Notes under the pieces: generated by a model
What the model saw: the letters and a program-made list of their open reading frames with translations, nothing else
Told to the model about the DNA's origin: nothing
The model's database searches: none
Part shown: positions 34,278 to 42,753 of the stretch, in pieces
How the letters are laid out: each line of letters starts with the position of its first letter
How positions within the stretch are numbered: position 1 is the first letter of the stretch
Translations under genes and position numbers: made by a program
Origin: an uncultured Blautia sp.
Lineage (GTDB): Bacteria > Bacillota > Clostridia > Lachnospirales > Lachnospiraceae
Length of the DNA stretch: 64,000 bases
Direction: 5' to 3'
NCBI GenBank assembly: GCA_937900135.1
Contig: CALCDJ010000068.1
Coordinates: 1-64,000 of the forward strand

Positions 34278-35939
34278 ATGTGGGACAGAAAGAATCTGAA
34301 AAGCCGGGCGAAAAAAACTCTTCGGAATCAGTATATCCTGGGGGTTGCGGTCTGCTTTATCCTGGCCTTTGTGGCGGGAGAGTACGGAAACTCTTTATGG
34401 AGCATTCAGTATTATGATGAATCCAGAGAAGTAGAGGCTGTGGAGAGCAATCTTTTACAGTCCCAGGGGAGTGCGGCCATAGATGACATGGCAAAAGAGA
34501 TTGCGAAGAAAAGACAGGAAACCAGCCAGCCCCCTCTGACTCCTTCCTTTGTCAAGCCTTCTCAGAAGGACAAAGTGGTGGAGCCCAATTCCAGAGGGGT
34601 ATTTGCTAAAATCTTCCGTAATACCAATGCAGATGGCTCTCTGTTTCTTGGAATCGTACATACCATTCTTCCTCTGTTTGATGCCAATGCCTTCAGCCAG
34701 TTTCTATTTGCGGCTCTGGGAATTGCTTTTTCTGTTTTCTGGTGGTTCTTCGTGCAGAATCTGCTGATAGTGGGAGAAAAACGGTTCTTTCTGGAACGGA
34801 TCAATTATACCGAAGTTCCCCTTAGGCGGATGTTGCTTCCCATAAAGGCTGGAAAATGGCTGAATACGGCTCTGGCTATGGCCTGGAGAAGTTTGTTCCA
34901 GTTTTTGTGGAATCTTACGGTGGTGGGAGGCATTGTGAAGCATTATGCTTATATGATGGTTCCCTATATTCTGGCAGAAAATCCTGATGTAGGTCCCATG
35001 GAGGCATTGCGTTTGTCTCAGAAGATGATGCGGGGACAAAAATGGAAGGCCTTTGTTCTGGATCTTTCTTTTCTGGGGTGGAGTCTGTTAAGCGGACTGA
35101 CAGCCAATCTTTTAAATATTTTTTTCCTGAATCCATATCGGACATCGGTAAAAGCACAGCTATATCGGGAACTGCGCTTCCAGTGTATCCAGAGTGGCAT
35201 GGAAGGATCTGAATATTTTAATGATACATGGCTTTTTGAGATGCCGGAAGACCTTCGCCAGGGAAATGTACCGGGATACGGATATCCCCAGAAGTATTTC
35301 CCCATTGGAGTGCCCAGAAGAAAAATCTGGATACAGTTTGATTATACCCGCAGTTATTCACTTAGTATGCTGATTCTGCTGTTTTTTACATTTTCCGGGA
35401 TTGGATGGCTTTGGGAAGTATGCCTGCATATTGTTCAGGATGGAACTTTTGTAAACAGAGGTGTGATGTATGGTCCATGGCTTCCTATCTACGGTTCCGG
35501 GGGTGTGCTCATCCTGGTTCTTCTTAGAAAGGTGCGGAAGCGTCCGGTACTTACTTTTTTCCTTACGGTTCTTATTTGTGGAATTGTGGAATATGGTACA
35601 AGCTGGTACCTGGAAGTAACAAAGGGAACGAAATGGTGGGATTATTCCGGCTATTTTCTGAATCTGAACGGCAGGATCTGCGCAGAAGGACTGCTTTTGT
35701 TTGGATTGGGAGGCTGTGCCTTTATTTATCTGCTGGCGCCTTTGTTTGCCGGGTTGTATGAGGAAATTCCATTGCACAGAAGGAAGCTGATCTGTGTGCT
35801 GCTTCTCACCGCATTTATGGCTGATTTTTCCTATGCGCAGACACATCCCAATATGGGTAAGGGGATTACAGATTATGACAGCCGGATTTCTGATACGCCT
35901 GTATGGACGTACAAAGAAGAACTGCAACGACATAGCTGA
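34278..35939 (+). CDS. DUF975 family membrane protein fused to a CmpB-like (PF06541) permease domain
   Basis: A 553-aa polytopic protein: N-terminal DUF975 region (MWDRKNLKSRAK..., residues 1-300) with the KHYAYMMVPYILAENP and ALRLSQKMMRGQKW signatures, and a C-terminal half (about 345-545) resembling the CmpB/DUF1113 putative ABC-transporter permease family (GWLWEVCLHIVQDGTFVNR, GPWLPIYGSGG, EYGTSWYLE). Start at 34278, 8 bp after AAGGAG; 34275 is the alternative. Fusion of the two unannotated membrane families is noteworthy. Function unknown. Confidence 0.78.
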   Translation: MWDRKNLKSRAKKTLRNQYILGVAVCFILAFVAGEYGNSLWSIQYYDESREVEAVESNLLQSQGSAAIDDMAKEIAKKRQETSQPPLTPSFVKPSQKDKVVEPNSRGVFAKIFRNTNADGSLFLGIVHTILPLFDANAFSQFLFAALGIAFSVFWWFFVQNLLIVGEKRFFLERINYTEVPLRRMLLPIKAGKWLNTALAMAWRSLFQFLWNLTVVGGIVKHYAYMMVPYILAENPDVGPMEALRLSQKMMRGQKWKAFVLDLSFLGWSLLSGLTANLLNIFFLNPYRTSVKAQLYRELRFQCIQSGMEGSEYFNDTWLFEMPEDLRQGNVPGYGYPQKYFPIGVPRRKIWIQFDYTRSYSLSMLILLFFTFSGIGWLWEVCLHIVQDGTFVNRGVMYGPWLPIYGSGGVLILVLLRKVRKRPVLTFFLTVLICGIVEYGTSWYLEVTKGTKWWDYSGYFLNLNGRICAEGLLLFGLGGCAFIYLLAPLFAGLYEEIPLHRRKLICVLLLTAFMADFSYAQTHPNMGKGITDYDSRISDTPVWTYKEELQRHS

Positions 35940-35968
35940 GAAATGGGACAAAGGTTCCATTGATAAAA

Positions 35969-35998
35969 ACAGGGGATTCCGTTTTTGGAATCCCCTGT
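35969..35998. terminator. Bidirectional terminator
   Basis: Perfect 12-bp stem ACAGGGGATTCC / GGAATCCCCTGT with loop GTTTTT, between converging genes. Confidence 0.85.
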
Positions 35999-36014
35999 AG
36001 TAATTGGAAGGATA

Positions 36015-36827
36015 TTAAAAGAATTTCTCAATGACATGCGCAATGCCGTCCTCATCGTTGGATAAGGTGATAAAATCAGCCACATCCTTGACACATTCCC
36101 GCGCATTGGCCATGGCTACGCCAAGTCCTGCATACTGGATCATGGTCAGGTCATTGTAACTGTCTCCGCAGCAGACCATTTCTTCTCTGGAAATACCAAG
36201 AATATGGAGCAGCTTGGAAAGACAGTATGCCTTATCAATATTTTTGGGCATAATCTCCAGATAGAAGGGTTCTGAACGGAACACCGCTGCTTCGTGCTGA
36301 TATTTGGCAGCAATCAGAGGTTCAATCCGTTCCAGTTCATCCGGATCGCCGGTAAGAAGGCACTTGGTCACCGGATAGGAGACAACTTCTGGAAAATCAC
36401 CGTCACAGATCTGAATGGGCATCTGACAAATCTTGGATTCCAGCTCAATGTAGGAATCTACCTTTCTGCCGCAGACAATGGAAGTATCTTCTGTGGTGTA
36501 GGTGATGATTCCGGTATCAAAGTGGCAGGCATCCTGATAGAGTCTTTTGGGAAGGGATAAGGGAAGCGTTTTGCGGTAAATGCATTCCTTGGTCTTCCAA
36601 TTGGTGATTCTGGCTCCATTGTAGGAAAGGGTATAACTTCCATATTTGGCAAAGTCAAAGCATTCAGCAATGGGAGCAACACCAGGGGTAGGGCGTCCGG
36701 AAGCAATTGCAACGGGAATCCCTTTTTCCTGGAGACGGATGACCGCCTCTTTTGTTTTTGGGGTGACTTCTTTTTTGGAGTTGGTGGCAGTGCCGTCAAT
36801 ATCCAGCACCAGTAGTTTGTAGTTCAT
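36015..36827 (-). CDS. Cof-type HAD-IIB family phosphatase
   Basis: Sugar-phosphate/FMN-type phosphatase of 270 aa. HAD motif I DIDGTATN (residues 8-15), a Lys-containing motif III, motif IV GDSYNDLTMI near the C-terminus, and a type IIB cap between. Start at 36827 after a GAGGAT sequence; the longer start at 36890 is less likely. Substrate unspecified. Confidence 0.88.
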   Translation of the reverse strand: MNYKLLVLDIDGTATNSKKEVTPKTKEAVIRLQEKGIPVAIASGRPTPGVAPIAECFDFAKYGSYTLSYNGARITNWKTKECIYRKTLPLSLPKRLYQDACHFDTGIITYTTEDTSIVCGRKVDSYIELESKICQMPIQICDGDFPEVVSYPVTKCLLTGDPDELERIEPLIAAKYQHEAAVFRSEPFYLEIMPKNIDKAYCLSKLLHILGISREEMVCCGDSYNDLTMIQYAGLGVAMANARECVKDVADFITLSNDEDGIAHVIEKFF

Positions 36828-36861
36828 ATGCAGTATCCTCTGTTTCTTATAATCTGTTTTT

Positions 36862-36890
36862 ATTTTGTCATAGAGAAAAATCTTTGTCAA
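36862..36890 (-). promoter_or_regulatory. Promoter of the HAD phosphatase gene (overlaps dinB promoter)
   Basis: Minus strand TTGACA (36890-36885), 17-bp spacer, CAAAAT (36867-36862). Its -35 shares bases 36885-36889 with the divergent dinB -35, so the two promoters compete for polymerase. Confidence 0.45.
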
Positions 36891-36912
36891 CAGATATCTG
36901 ATCTTGTATAAT
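36884..36912 (+). promoter_or_regulatory. Promoter of dinB with embedded palindrome
   Basis: TTGTCA, 17-bp spacer, TATAAT. The spacer contains the perfect palindrome CAGATATCTG (36891-36900). No standard LexA box is present in this region. Confidence 0.7.
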
Positions 36913-36937
36913 GAAAAATAGAAGGAGAGTGAGTTTT

Positions 36938-38140
36938 ATGCAGGAGCGGGTAATCTTTCATGTGGATGTAAATTCTGCGTTTTTGTCCTGGGAATCTGTG
37001 GATCGTCTGAAAAAAAGCCAAGGAGAAGTGGATCTTCGGACCATTGCTTCAGCCATAGGGGGAGATGAAAAAAAGCGAAGAGGGGTAATTCTGGCAAAAT
37101 CCATAAAGGCAAAGCAATGTGGAGTTCGTACAGGGGAGAGCATTATGGAAGCCAGGAGAAAATGTCCCGGTCTTTATGTGGTTCCGGCGAACCATGCGCT
37201 TTACCAGGCCTGTTCCCGGAAATTTATTGCCATTCTGAAAGAATATTCCCCGGATGTGGAACAGATTTCCATTGATGAGGCATTTATAGATATGACAGGA
37301 ACCAGAGCGCTATTTGGAGAACCCTTAGAGGCTGCAGCGAGGATCAAAGACCGAATACACAGGGAACTGGGATTTACAGTGAATGTGGGGATATCTCAAA
37401 ATAAATATCTGGCAAAGATGGCGTCTGATTTTGAAAAACCAGACCGGATACATACTCTGTATTTAGAAGAAATCCAGGCAAAAATGTGGCCTTTACCAGT
37501 GGGAAACCTTCTTTTTGTAGGAAAATCCACAGTAAAGAAGCTGGAAACCATGGGCATTTATACCATTGGACAGCTGGCGCGCACCGATCTGTCAATTTTA
37601 CAGACAGCCCTGAAAAAACAGGGGGAGAGTATCTGGAAATTTGCCAATGGGATAGATTTTTCTCCAGTACAGGCAGAGCCGGAAATGAGCAAAAGCTATG
37701 GAAACAGTACCACCATCTCTTTTGATGTAACAGATGCAAAGGCAGCCAAAAATGTGCTTCTGGCGCTGGCGGAATCTGTGGGGGCAAGGCTCCGGAGAGA
37801 TGAGGTAAAGATACAGTCTGTGAGTGTGACCATCAAAGACAACCAGTTGAAACGCATGACCCATCAAAAAGTTCTTTCTCAGGCAACAGATGTAACCAAC
37901 GAAATCTATGGAGCAGCCTGCGAGCTTTTTGAGGAATTGTGGGACGGCAGACCCATTCGTCTCCTGGGGATTCAGACGGGAAAAATCAGGGAAGAGGAGG
38001 AACGGCAGCTCTCTCTTTTTGACGATCATTCTCACGAAAAATGGCAGCAGATGGATCAGGCTGTGGATGAGATTCGACAGAAATTTGGGAAAAATGCCAT
38101 TCAGCGCGCTTCATTTCTTACCAATTCTTCAGAAAAATAA
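36938..38140 (+). CDS. dinB: DNA polymerase IV (Y-family)
   Basis: Error-prone translesion polymerase, 400 aa. Catalytic residues in FHVDVNSAF (Asp near residue 9) and SIDEAFIDMT (about residues 105-113), with the thumb/little finger domains downstream. A beta-clamp motif QLSLFDD sits near residue 366. GAAGGAGAG at 36921 supports ATG 36938. Classically SOS-controlled, but a LexA site is not recognisable here. Confidence 0.95.
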   Translation: MQERVIFHVDVNSAFLSWESVDRLKKSQGEVDLRTIASAIGGDEKKRRGVILAKSIKAKQCGVRTGESIMEARRKCPGLYVVPANHALYQACSRKFIAILKEYSPDVEQISIDEAFIDMTGTRALFGEPLEAAARIKDRIHRELGFTVNVGISQNKYLAKMASDFEKPDRIHTLYLEEIQAKMWPLPVGNLLFVGKSTVKKLETMGIYTIGQLARTDLSILQTALKKQGESIWKFANGIDFSPVQAEPEMSKSYGNSTTISFDVTDAKAAKNVLLALAESVGARLRRDEVKIQSVSVTIKDNQLKRMTHQKVLSQATDVTNEIYGAACELFEELWDGRPIRLLGIQTGKIREEEERQLSLFDDHSHEKWQQMDQAVDEIRQKFGKNAIQRASFLTNSSEK

Positions 38141-38203
38141 AGAAACCTGTACTTTTTGTACAAAAATAAGTGCAAAAAACTGGTAAAAATATCAGAAAAA
38201 CTC

Positions 38204-38232
38204 TTGACGAATGAAAAAGAAAAGTGTAAAAT
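38204..38232 (+). promoter_or_regulatory. Promoter of the T-box/TRAP operon
   Basis: TTGACG, 17-bp spacer, TAAAAT; start expected near 38239, about 30 nt before the T-box. Confidence 0.7.
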
Positions 38233-38269
38233 TTGCTTTAGTTCACTAAACAAGTGAAATGATAAAACG

Positions 38270-38531
38270 TAAATTCGGTGAAGGGAATAAGTAGAGGAGA
38301 AGGCTTGATCCAGAGAGCTGTCAGGTGGTGCAAGACAGTGAGAGCCGCTTTTTGAAGATCATCCCTGAGAAGAAAGGTTGAAAGCCTGGGCAAGTAGATC
38401 TTTCCGGCCGTTCCCCGTTACTGGAACCGTGTATGCTGGTACACAGAAGAATCGTGCATGTTTCAAAATGAGACAGGGTGGTTGCGGAATAGAAAGTCCG
38501 TCCCTAGTTGGGGGCGGGCTTTTTCTTTTTT
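38270..38531 (+). promoter_or_regulatory. T-box leader, isoleucine type (specifier ATC)
   Basis: tRNA-sensing leader. A K-turn-like start GGTGAAGGGA pairs with TCCCTGAG (38362-38369); AGTAG at 38290; the Stem I apical part CAGAGAGC...GGTGGTGCAAGA is at 38311-38334; TTGAAGATCATCCC holds the specifier ATC followed by A at 38358-38361. The antiterminator T-box AGGGTGGTTGCGG is at 38475-38487 and pairs with TCCGTCCCT. The competing terminator is GTCCGTCCC/GGGGCGGGC (38496-38504, 38511-38519) plus a T tract. Uncharged tRNA-Ile should favour readthrough into the TRAP genes. Confidence 0.85.
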
Positions 38532-38583
38532 GGAACCCACGCGAATGGAACCCAGCTAAATCATCATAAGGAGGAGAAAAAGA

Positions 38584-39081
38584 ATGAGAACTTACAAAAA
38601 AATCATGAATGCAGTGACAGCGGTAGAAAAAGTGATTCTGATTGTTTCTACTCTGTTGATTCTGGTTCTCACAGTGGGAAATGTATTTTCCAGAAAGGTG
38701 CTTCATCGTTCCTGGTCTTTTACAGAAGAACTGGTGGTGGCAGTGTTTGTACTGATTACTCTTTTGGCAGCGGCGTTGGCCTGCCGGGAAGGAGAACTGG
38801 TAAATTTGACTCTGGTGACCGACCGTTTGCCGGAAAAACTGAAAAAACCCTCAGCGATATTCATTACAGTATGCAATCTGGTTTTTACGGGGATTCTGTT
38901 CTATTATGGCATGGACAAGGTACTGACCCAGCTGGAAAATGGCAAACGAACCTTTGTGCTGAACTGGCCGGAATGGATTTTCTGGGCTTTTGTTCCAGTG
39001 GGAGCAGGATGCATGATCCTGCATTTTATTGAATACTGTCTGGATTTCTGCTGGAAAGATCAGAAAAAGGAGGGAAAATAA
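38584..39081 (+). CDS. dctQ: TRAP transporter small permease (DctQ family), second system
   Basis: A 165-aa membrane protein with four hydrophobic segments and the SFTEELVVAVFVLITLLAA pattern of DctQ. ATG 38584 follows AGGAGGAG, 53 bp after the T-box terminator. Adjacent to the large permease (stop and ATG abut at 39081/39082). Probably scaffolds the DctM-DctP fusion. Confidence 0.9.
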   Translation: MRTYKKIMNAVTAVEKVILIVSTLLILVLTVGNVFSRKVLHRSWSFTEELVVAVFVLITLLAAALACREGELVNLTLVTDRLPEKLKKPSAIFITVCNLVFTGILFYYGMDKVLTQLENGKRTFVLNWPEWIFWAFVPVGAGCMILHFIEYCLDFCWKDQKKEGK

Positions 39082-41421
39082 ATGATCAGTGCAGTGTTAT
39101 TTGTTTCGTTTTTTGTGTTTCTGATTCTGGGAGTACCCATTGCCATCTGTCTTGGTTTGTCTTCCGTTTGTGCGATTTTGTATTCCGGAACTTCTCTGAC
39201 CATTGTTGCCACCAATATGTATTCCGGAATCAGCAAGTTCCTGCTATTATCCATTCCCTTTTTTGTGTTGTCTGGAAATATCATGGCAAAAGCAGGAATT
39301 TCCAAGCGTCTGATTCGTTTTGTAGATACCTGTGTGGGACATAAGAGAGGCGGAATTGCCATTGTCTGCGTTGTGGTTGCCTGCTTTTTTGGAGCGATTT
39401 CCGGTTCTGGTCCGGCAACAGTGGCAGCCCTGGGTGCAGTTCTGATTCCTGCCATGGTGGAACGGGGAGGTTTTTCCGCGCCCTTTTCCACAGCGTTGAT
39501 GGCAACGGCCAGCTCCATTGCGATTGTCATTCCTCCCAGCATTGCCTTTGTGGTTTATGCATCTATTACAGGCGTTTCCATTGCAGATATGTTTACTGCT
39601 GGAATTCTTCCGGGAATCCTCATGGGAGCTGCGCTGGTTGTAGTGGTTATGCTGGAGGCAAGGAAAAAAAATATTCAGCCGGTACAGGAAAAGGCAACGG
39701 CAAAGGAACGTCTGGCTGCATTTAAGGATGCATTCTGGGGCTTTTTGATGCCGGTGATCATTCTGGGAGGTATTTACGGAGGAATTTTTACCCCCACAGA
39801 AGCAGCTGCAGTATCTGTGGTATACGGCTTGTTTGTGGGAATGGTTATTTACCGGGAAGTCAGAGTGAAAGATTTGTGGGGAATCCTCATTGAGTCCGCC
39901 AAGACTACGGGAGGTATTATGCTCATTGTAGCCAGCGCTTCATTGTTTTCTTTTGTCTGTACAAAGTTTGGCATTGCGCAGTCTGCTTCCGCGCTTCTTT
40001 CCGGAATCGCACACAATCAGTTTGTGTTCCTTTTGATTGCAAATGTGATTTTCCTGATTGCAGGATGCTTTATTGATGCCAATTCCGCGATGTATATTTT
40101 TATTCCCATTATGCTTCCGGTATGTAAGGAATTGGGATATGATCTGGTGGCTTTTGGGGTTATGGCAACGGTAAACCTGGCAATTGGACAGGTGACTCCT
40201 CCAGTGGGCGTCAACCTGTTTGTGGCAATAGGAATTAAGATCAAAAAGGGGCTGGAGGTGACGCTGCAGCAGATTTCCAAAGCAGTGCTTCCAATGATCG
40301 CGGCCTGCGTGGCGGTGCTTCTTGTTGTGACTTACATTCCCTATGTGTCTACGGCTCTTCCAATGGCGTTTGCCGGTTCCGATTATACCGGAGGAGTGGA
40401 AACCGTTTCGGATTCAGGCTCTTCGGACTTAGGAGAAAAACATGCTTTTGACCAGATGGAAGACTACAGCAGTCTTGGCTGGGAAGCTGCAACCTGGAAT
40501 TTTGCCTGCTCTCCTACAGAAACCAGTACCTGGGCTCTTGGTGGAGAGAAATTTGCAGATTTGATGGATCAGGCCACAGGAGGAAAAATTAAGGTCAATG
40601 TATATGCAGCAGATCAGCTGACAAACGGAAATCAGTCAGAGGGAATTCAGGCTTTGATGGATGGAGATCCGGTACAGGTTTCCATGCACTCCAATTTGAT
40701 TTACTCTGCCTTTGACCAAAGATTTAACGCAGTTTCCCTTCCGTTTCTGTTTGATTCTCTTGAAGATGCAGACGAGAAGCTGGATGGTGAGGCTGGGAAA
40801 AAATTAAGCAGTATTTTGGAAGAATACGGGCTTCACTGTATGGGAATTGCGGAAAACGGCTATCGGGAACTGACCAATAGTGTGCGCGAAGTAAAGAGCG
40901 TAGAAGATATGAAAAATTTAAAGATTCGTGTGGCAGGCTCCAATCTTCTTATGGAATGCTACAAACGCTGGGGAGCAGATGCTACCGGTATGAACTGGTC
41001 TGAAACTTATACGGCTTTGCAGCAGAACACTGTGGAGGGACAGGAAAATCCCCTTCCGGCTATTGATGCGGCAAGCGTACAGGAGGTACAGCCATATTGT
41101 TCTCTCTGGGATGCGGTATATGATTGTCTGTTTTTCTGCATCAACGAAGACCTTTATAACAGTTTGACGAAAGAACAGCAGGCAGTTGTAGATGAAGCCG
41201 GACAGAAGGCAGTTGAGTATCAGAGATACATCAACCGTTCCAGTGAAGAAGAAATCAAAAGCCGCTGGACAGAGAAAAACGGAATTATATTTACAGAAGC
41301 CAAAGATATGGATCTGGATTCCTTTAAGGAGGCAGTGACAGGAATTGAAGACTGGTTTGTGGAAGAACTGAGAAAACAGGGCTACGAAGACGGTGAGGAA
41401 CTGGTAGCTTCCTTCCACTAA
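39082..41421 (+). CDS. dctM: TRAP large permease fused to substrate-binding protein (DctM-DctP)
   Basis: A single 779-aa polypeptide. Residues 1-430 are a full DctM permease (GSGPATVAALGAVLIP, GGIFTPTEAA, QVTPPVGVNL), ending in the last helix around residue 428. After a Gly/Ser/Asp linker (about 433-452) comes a complete DctP receptor domain (about 453-779) lacking its own signal peptide, with Arg in LKIRVAGSN (about residue 616) and GMNWSETYTALQQNTVEGQE. The receptor would be tethered outside the membrane. It follows the Ile-type T-box, suggesting a branched-chain oxo acid or related carboxylate. No stop, start codon or ribosome binding site interrupts the join. Confidence 0.9.
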   Translation: MISAVLFVSFFVFLILGVPIAICLGLSSVCAILYSGTSLTIVATNMYSGISKFLLLSIPFFVLSGNIMAKAGISKRLIRFVDTCVGHKRGGIAIVCVVVACFFGAISGSGPATVAALGAVLIPAMVERGGFSAPFSTALMATASSIAIVIPPSIAFVVYASITGVSIADMFTAGILPGILMGAALVVVVMLEARKKNIQPVQEKATAKERLAAFKDAFWGFLMPVIILGGIYGGIFTPTEAAAVSVVYGLFVGMVIYREVRVKDLWGILIESAKTTGGIMLIVASASLFSFVCTKFGIAQSASALLSGIAHNQFVFLLIANVIFLIAGCFIDANSAMYIFIPIMLPVCKELGYDLVAFGVMATVNLAIGQVTPPVGVNLFVAIGIKIKKGLEVTLQQISKAVLPMIAACVAVLLVVTYIPYVSTALPMAFAGSDYTGGVETVSDSGSSDLGEKHAFDQMEDYSSLGWEAATWNFACSPTETSTWALGGEKFADLMDQATGGKIKVNVYAADQLTNGNQSEGIQALMDGDPVQVSMHSNLIYSAFDQRFNAVSLPFLFDSLEDADEKLDGEAGKKLSSILEEYGLHCMGIAENGYRELTNSVREVKSVEDMKNLKIRVAGSNLLMECYKRWGADATGMNWSETYTALQQNTVEGQENPLPAIDAASVQEVQPYCSLWDAVYDCLFFCINEDLYNSLTKEQQAVVDEAGQKAVEYQRYINRSSEEEIKSRWTEKNGIIFTEAKDMDLDSFKEAVTGIEDWFVEELRKQGYEDGEELVASFH

Positions 41422-41433
41422 AAGATTTCAGGA

Positions 41434-41476
41434 AAATTACCTGAGTCCGCAGTTGTTTCACGGACTCAGGTAATTT
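41434..41476. terminator. Bidirectional terminator between the TRAP operon and sigG
   Basis: Perfect 16-bp arms 41434-41449 and 41461-41476 (AAATTACCTGAGTCCG and its complement). The sigG stop codon (41458-41460) lies in the loop. Confidence 0.9.
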
Positions 41477-42237
41477 TTCATGGTTTTCAGGGCATGCTTT
41501 TCCAGACGGCTGACCTGGGCCTGGGAAATGCCGATTTCATCGGCAACTTCCATCTGCGTTTTTCCTTCATAAAAGCGCAGGTCAATGATATGCCGTTCCC
41601 GTTCTCCCAGACGGGCCATGGCTTCTCGAAGGGAAAGGTTTTCAATCCACCGTTCTTCCCTGTTTTTTTTGTCACTGATCTGATCCATGACATACAGGGT
41701 GTCTCCGCCTTCCGTATAAACCGGTTCAAAAAGACTGACAGGATTTTGGATGGCATCCATGGCATAGACGATGGTTTCTTTTTCAATGCCGATTTCCTGA
41801 GCAATTTCAGAAATTGTGGGTTCTCTCAGATTTTTTCGGACATAGGTTTCTTTGGCATAAATGGCTTTGTAGGCAATATCCCGAAGGGAACGGCTTACCC
41901 GGATGCTGTTGTTGTCCCGTAAATATCTGCGGATTTCACCAATGATCATGGGAACCGCATAGGTGGAAAACTTCACCTGCAGTGTGGTATCGAAATTATC
42001 CACAGCTTTCATCAGTCCAATACATCCGATCTGAAACAGGTCATCGGGATTTTCGTGGCTGTTGGAAAACCGTTTGATCACACTTAAAACCAGACGTAGG
42101 TTTCCTTTGATGTATCGCTCCCTGGCTGCTTCATCTCCCTGTTTGATTTTCTGAAACAACCCTTCTTTTTCTTCTGCGCTAAGAACGGGAAGCTTCGATG
42201 TGTTTACTCCGCATATTTCTACCTTGTTAAGCGCCAT
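41458..42237 (-). CDS. sigG: Sporulation sigma factor SigG
   Basis: Forespore-specific late sigma factor, 259 aa. Region 2 NPDDLFQIGCIGLMKAVDNFD, core-binding KFSTYAVPMIIGEIRRYLRD, and region 4 with the helix-turn-helix MEVADEIGISQAQVSRLEK. The start at 42237 (MALNKVEICG) is preferred because GGAGG abuts the upstream ATG at 42246 with no room. Presence implies an endospore former. It is usually transcribed by SigF/SigG RNA polymerase; I do not read such a promoter with confidence. Confidence 0.94.
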   Translation of the reverse strand: MALNKVEICGVNTSKLPVLSAEEKEGLFQKIKQGDEAARERYIKGNLRLVLSVIKRFSNSHENPDDLFQIGCIGLMKAVDNFDTTLQVKFSTYAVPMIIGEIRRYLRDNNSIRVSRSLRDIAYKAIYAKETYVRKNLREPTISEIAQEIGIEKETIVYAMDAIQNPVSLFEPVYTEGGDTLYVMDQISDKKNREERWIENLSLREAMARLGERERHIIDLRFYEGKTQMEVADEIGISQAQVSRLEKHALKTMKNYLSP

Positions 42238-42343
42238 CTGAATCATCCTCCTTCTTTCTCTGGCTATTAAAAATGATTCACAGAGAAGAGGAGAAATATT
42301 CTTTTTTCGGAAAAATATAAAAAATATAAGCCCTTGACACGAA

Positions 42344-42607
42344 TCAGCGGAGATGTTCCTTGTGACTGCAGGCTTCTTCGTTGATCTTTACCAGAATGAT
42401 ATCTTCTCCAATCTGGCAGATGCATTCCCAGGGGATGATATATTCAGACTCTCTGCCGAAGAAACTGCAGAAACGACCTGGACCTGGCACAATTATAGAA
42501 GTGAGGCGGCCGGTTTTACAGTCAAATTCCACATCCATAGGACAGCCCAGGCTTTTGCAGGTACAGATATTAATGATTTCTTTTTGTTTTAATTCGCAAA
42601 GTCGCAT
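42344..42607 (-). CDS. YlmC/YmxH-family sporulation protein
   Basis: An 87-aa PRC-barrel-like protein (MRLCELKQKEIINICTCKSLG, DVEFDCKTGRLTSIIVPG, IPWECICQIGEDIILV). Associated with sporulation in Clostridia and typically near sigG/nrdR, as here. AGGTG before ATG 42607. No enzymatic role known. Confidence 0.9.
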   Translation of the reverse strand: MRLCELKQKEIINICTCKSLGCPMDVEFDCKTGRLTSIIVPGPGRFCSFFGRESEYIIPWECICQIGEDIILVKINEEACSHKEHLR

Positions 42608-42668
42608 GAGAACACCTGCTTTTTTTCCAATTTATGCAAAATTCTCTACAATTATAACCGCCTATTCA

Positions 42669-42698
42669 TTGACAGTTTAGTCAAAAATAAAGTATAAT
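42669..42698 (+). promoter_or_regulatory. Promoter of nrdR
   Basis: TTGACA, 18-bp spacer, TATAAT, about 56 bp before the nrdR start. Confidence 0.75.
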
Positions 42699-42753
42699 AA
42701 GATAATAATTTTGAAAACCCGGAGATACTCCGTAAGAAAAGGGGGAGAGGATT

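Noticed and set aside
38260..38580. Short open frames overlapping the T-box leader
   Set aside because: The sequence is explained by a structured RNA; the frames have no ribosome binding site or family pattern.
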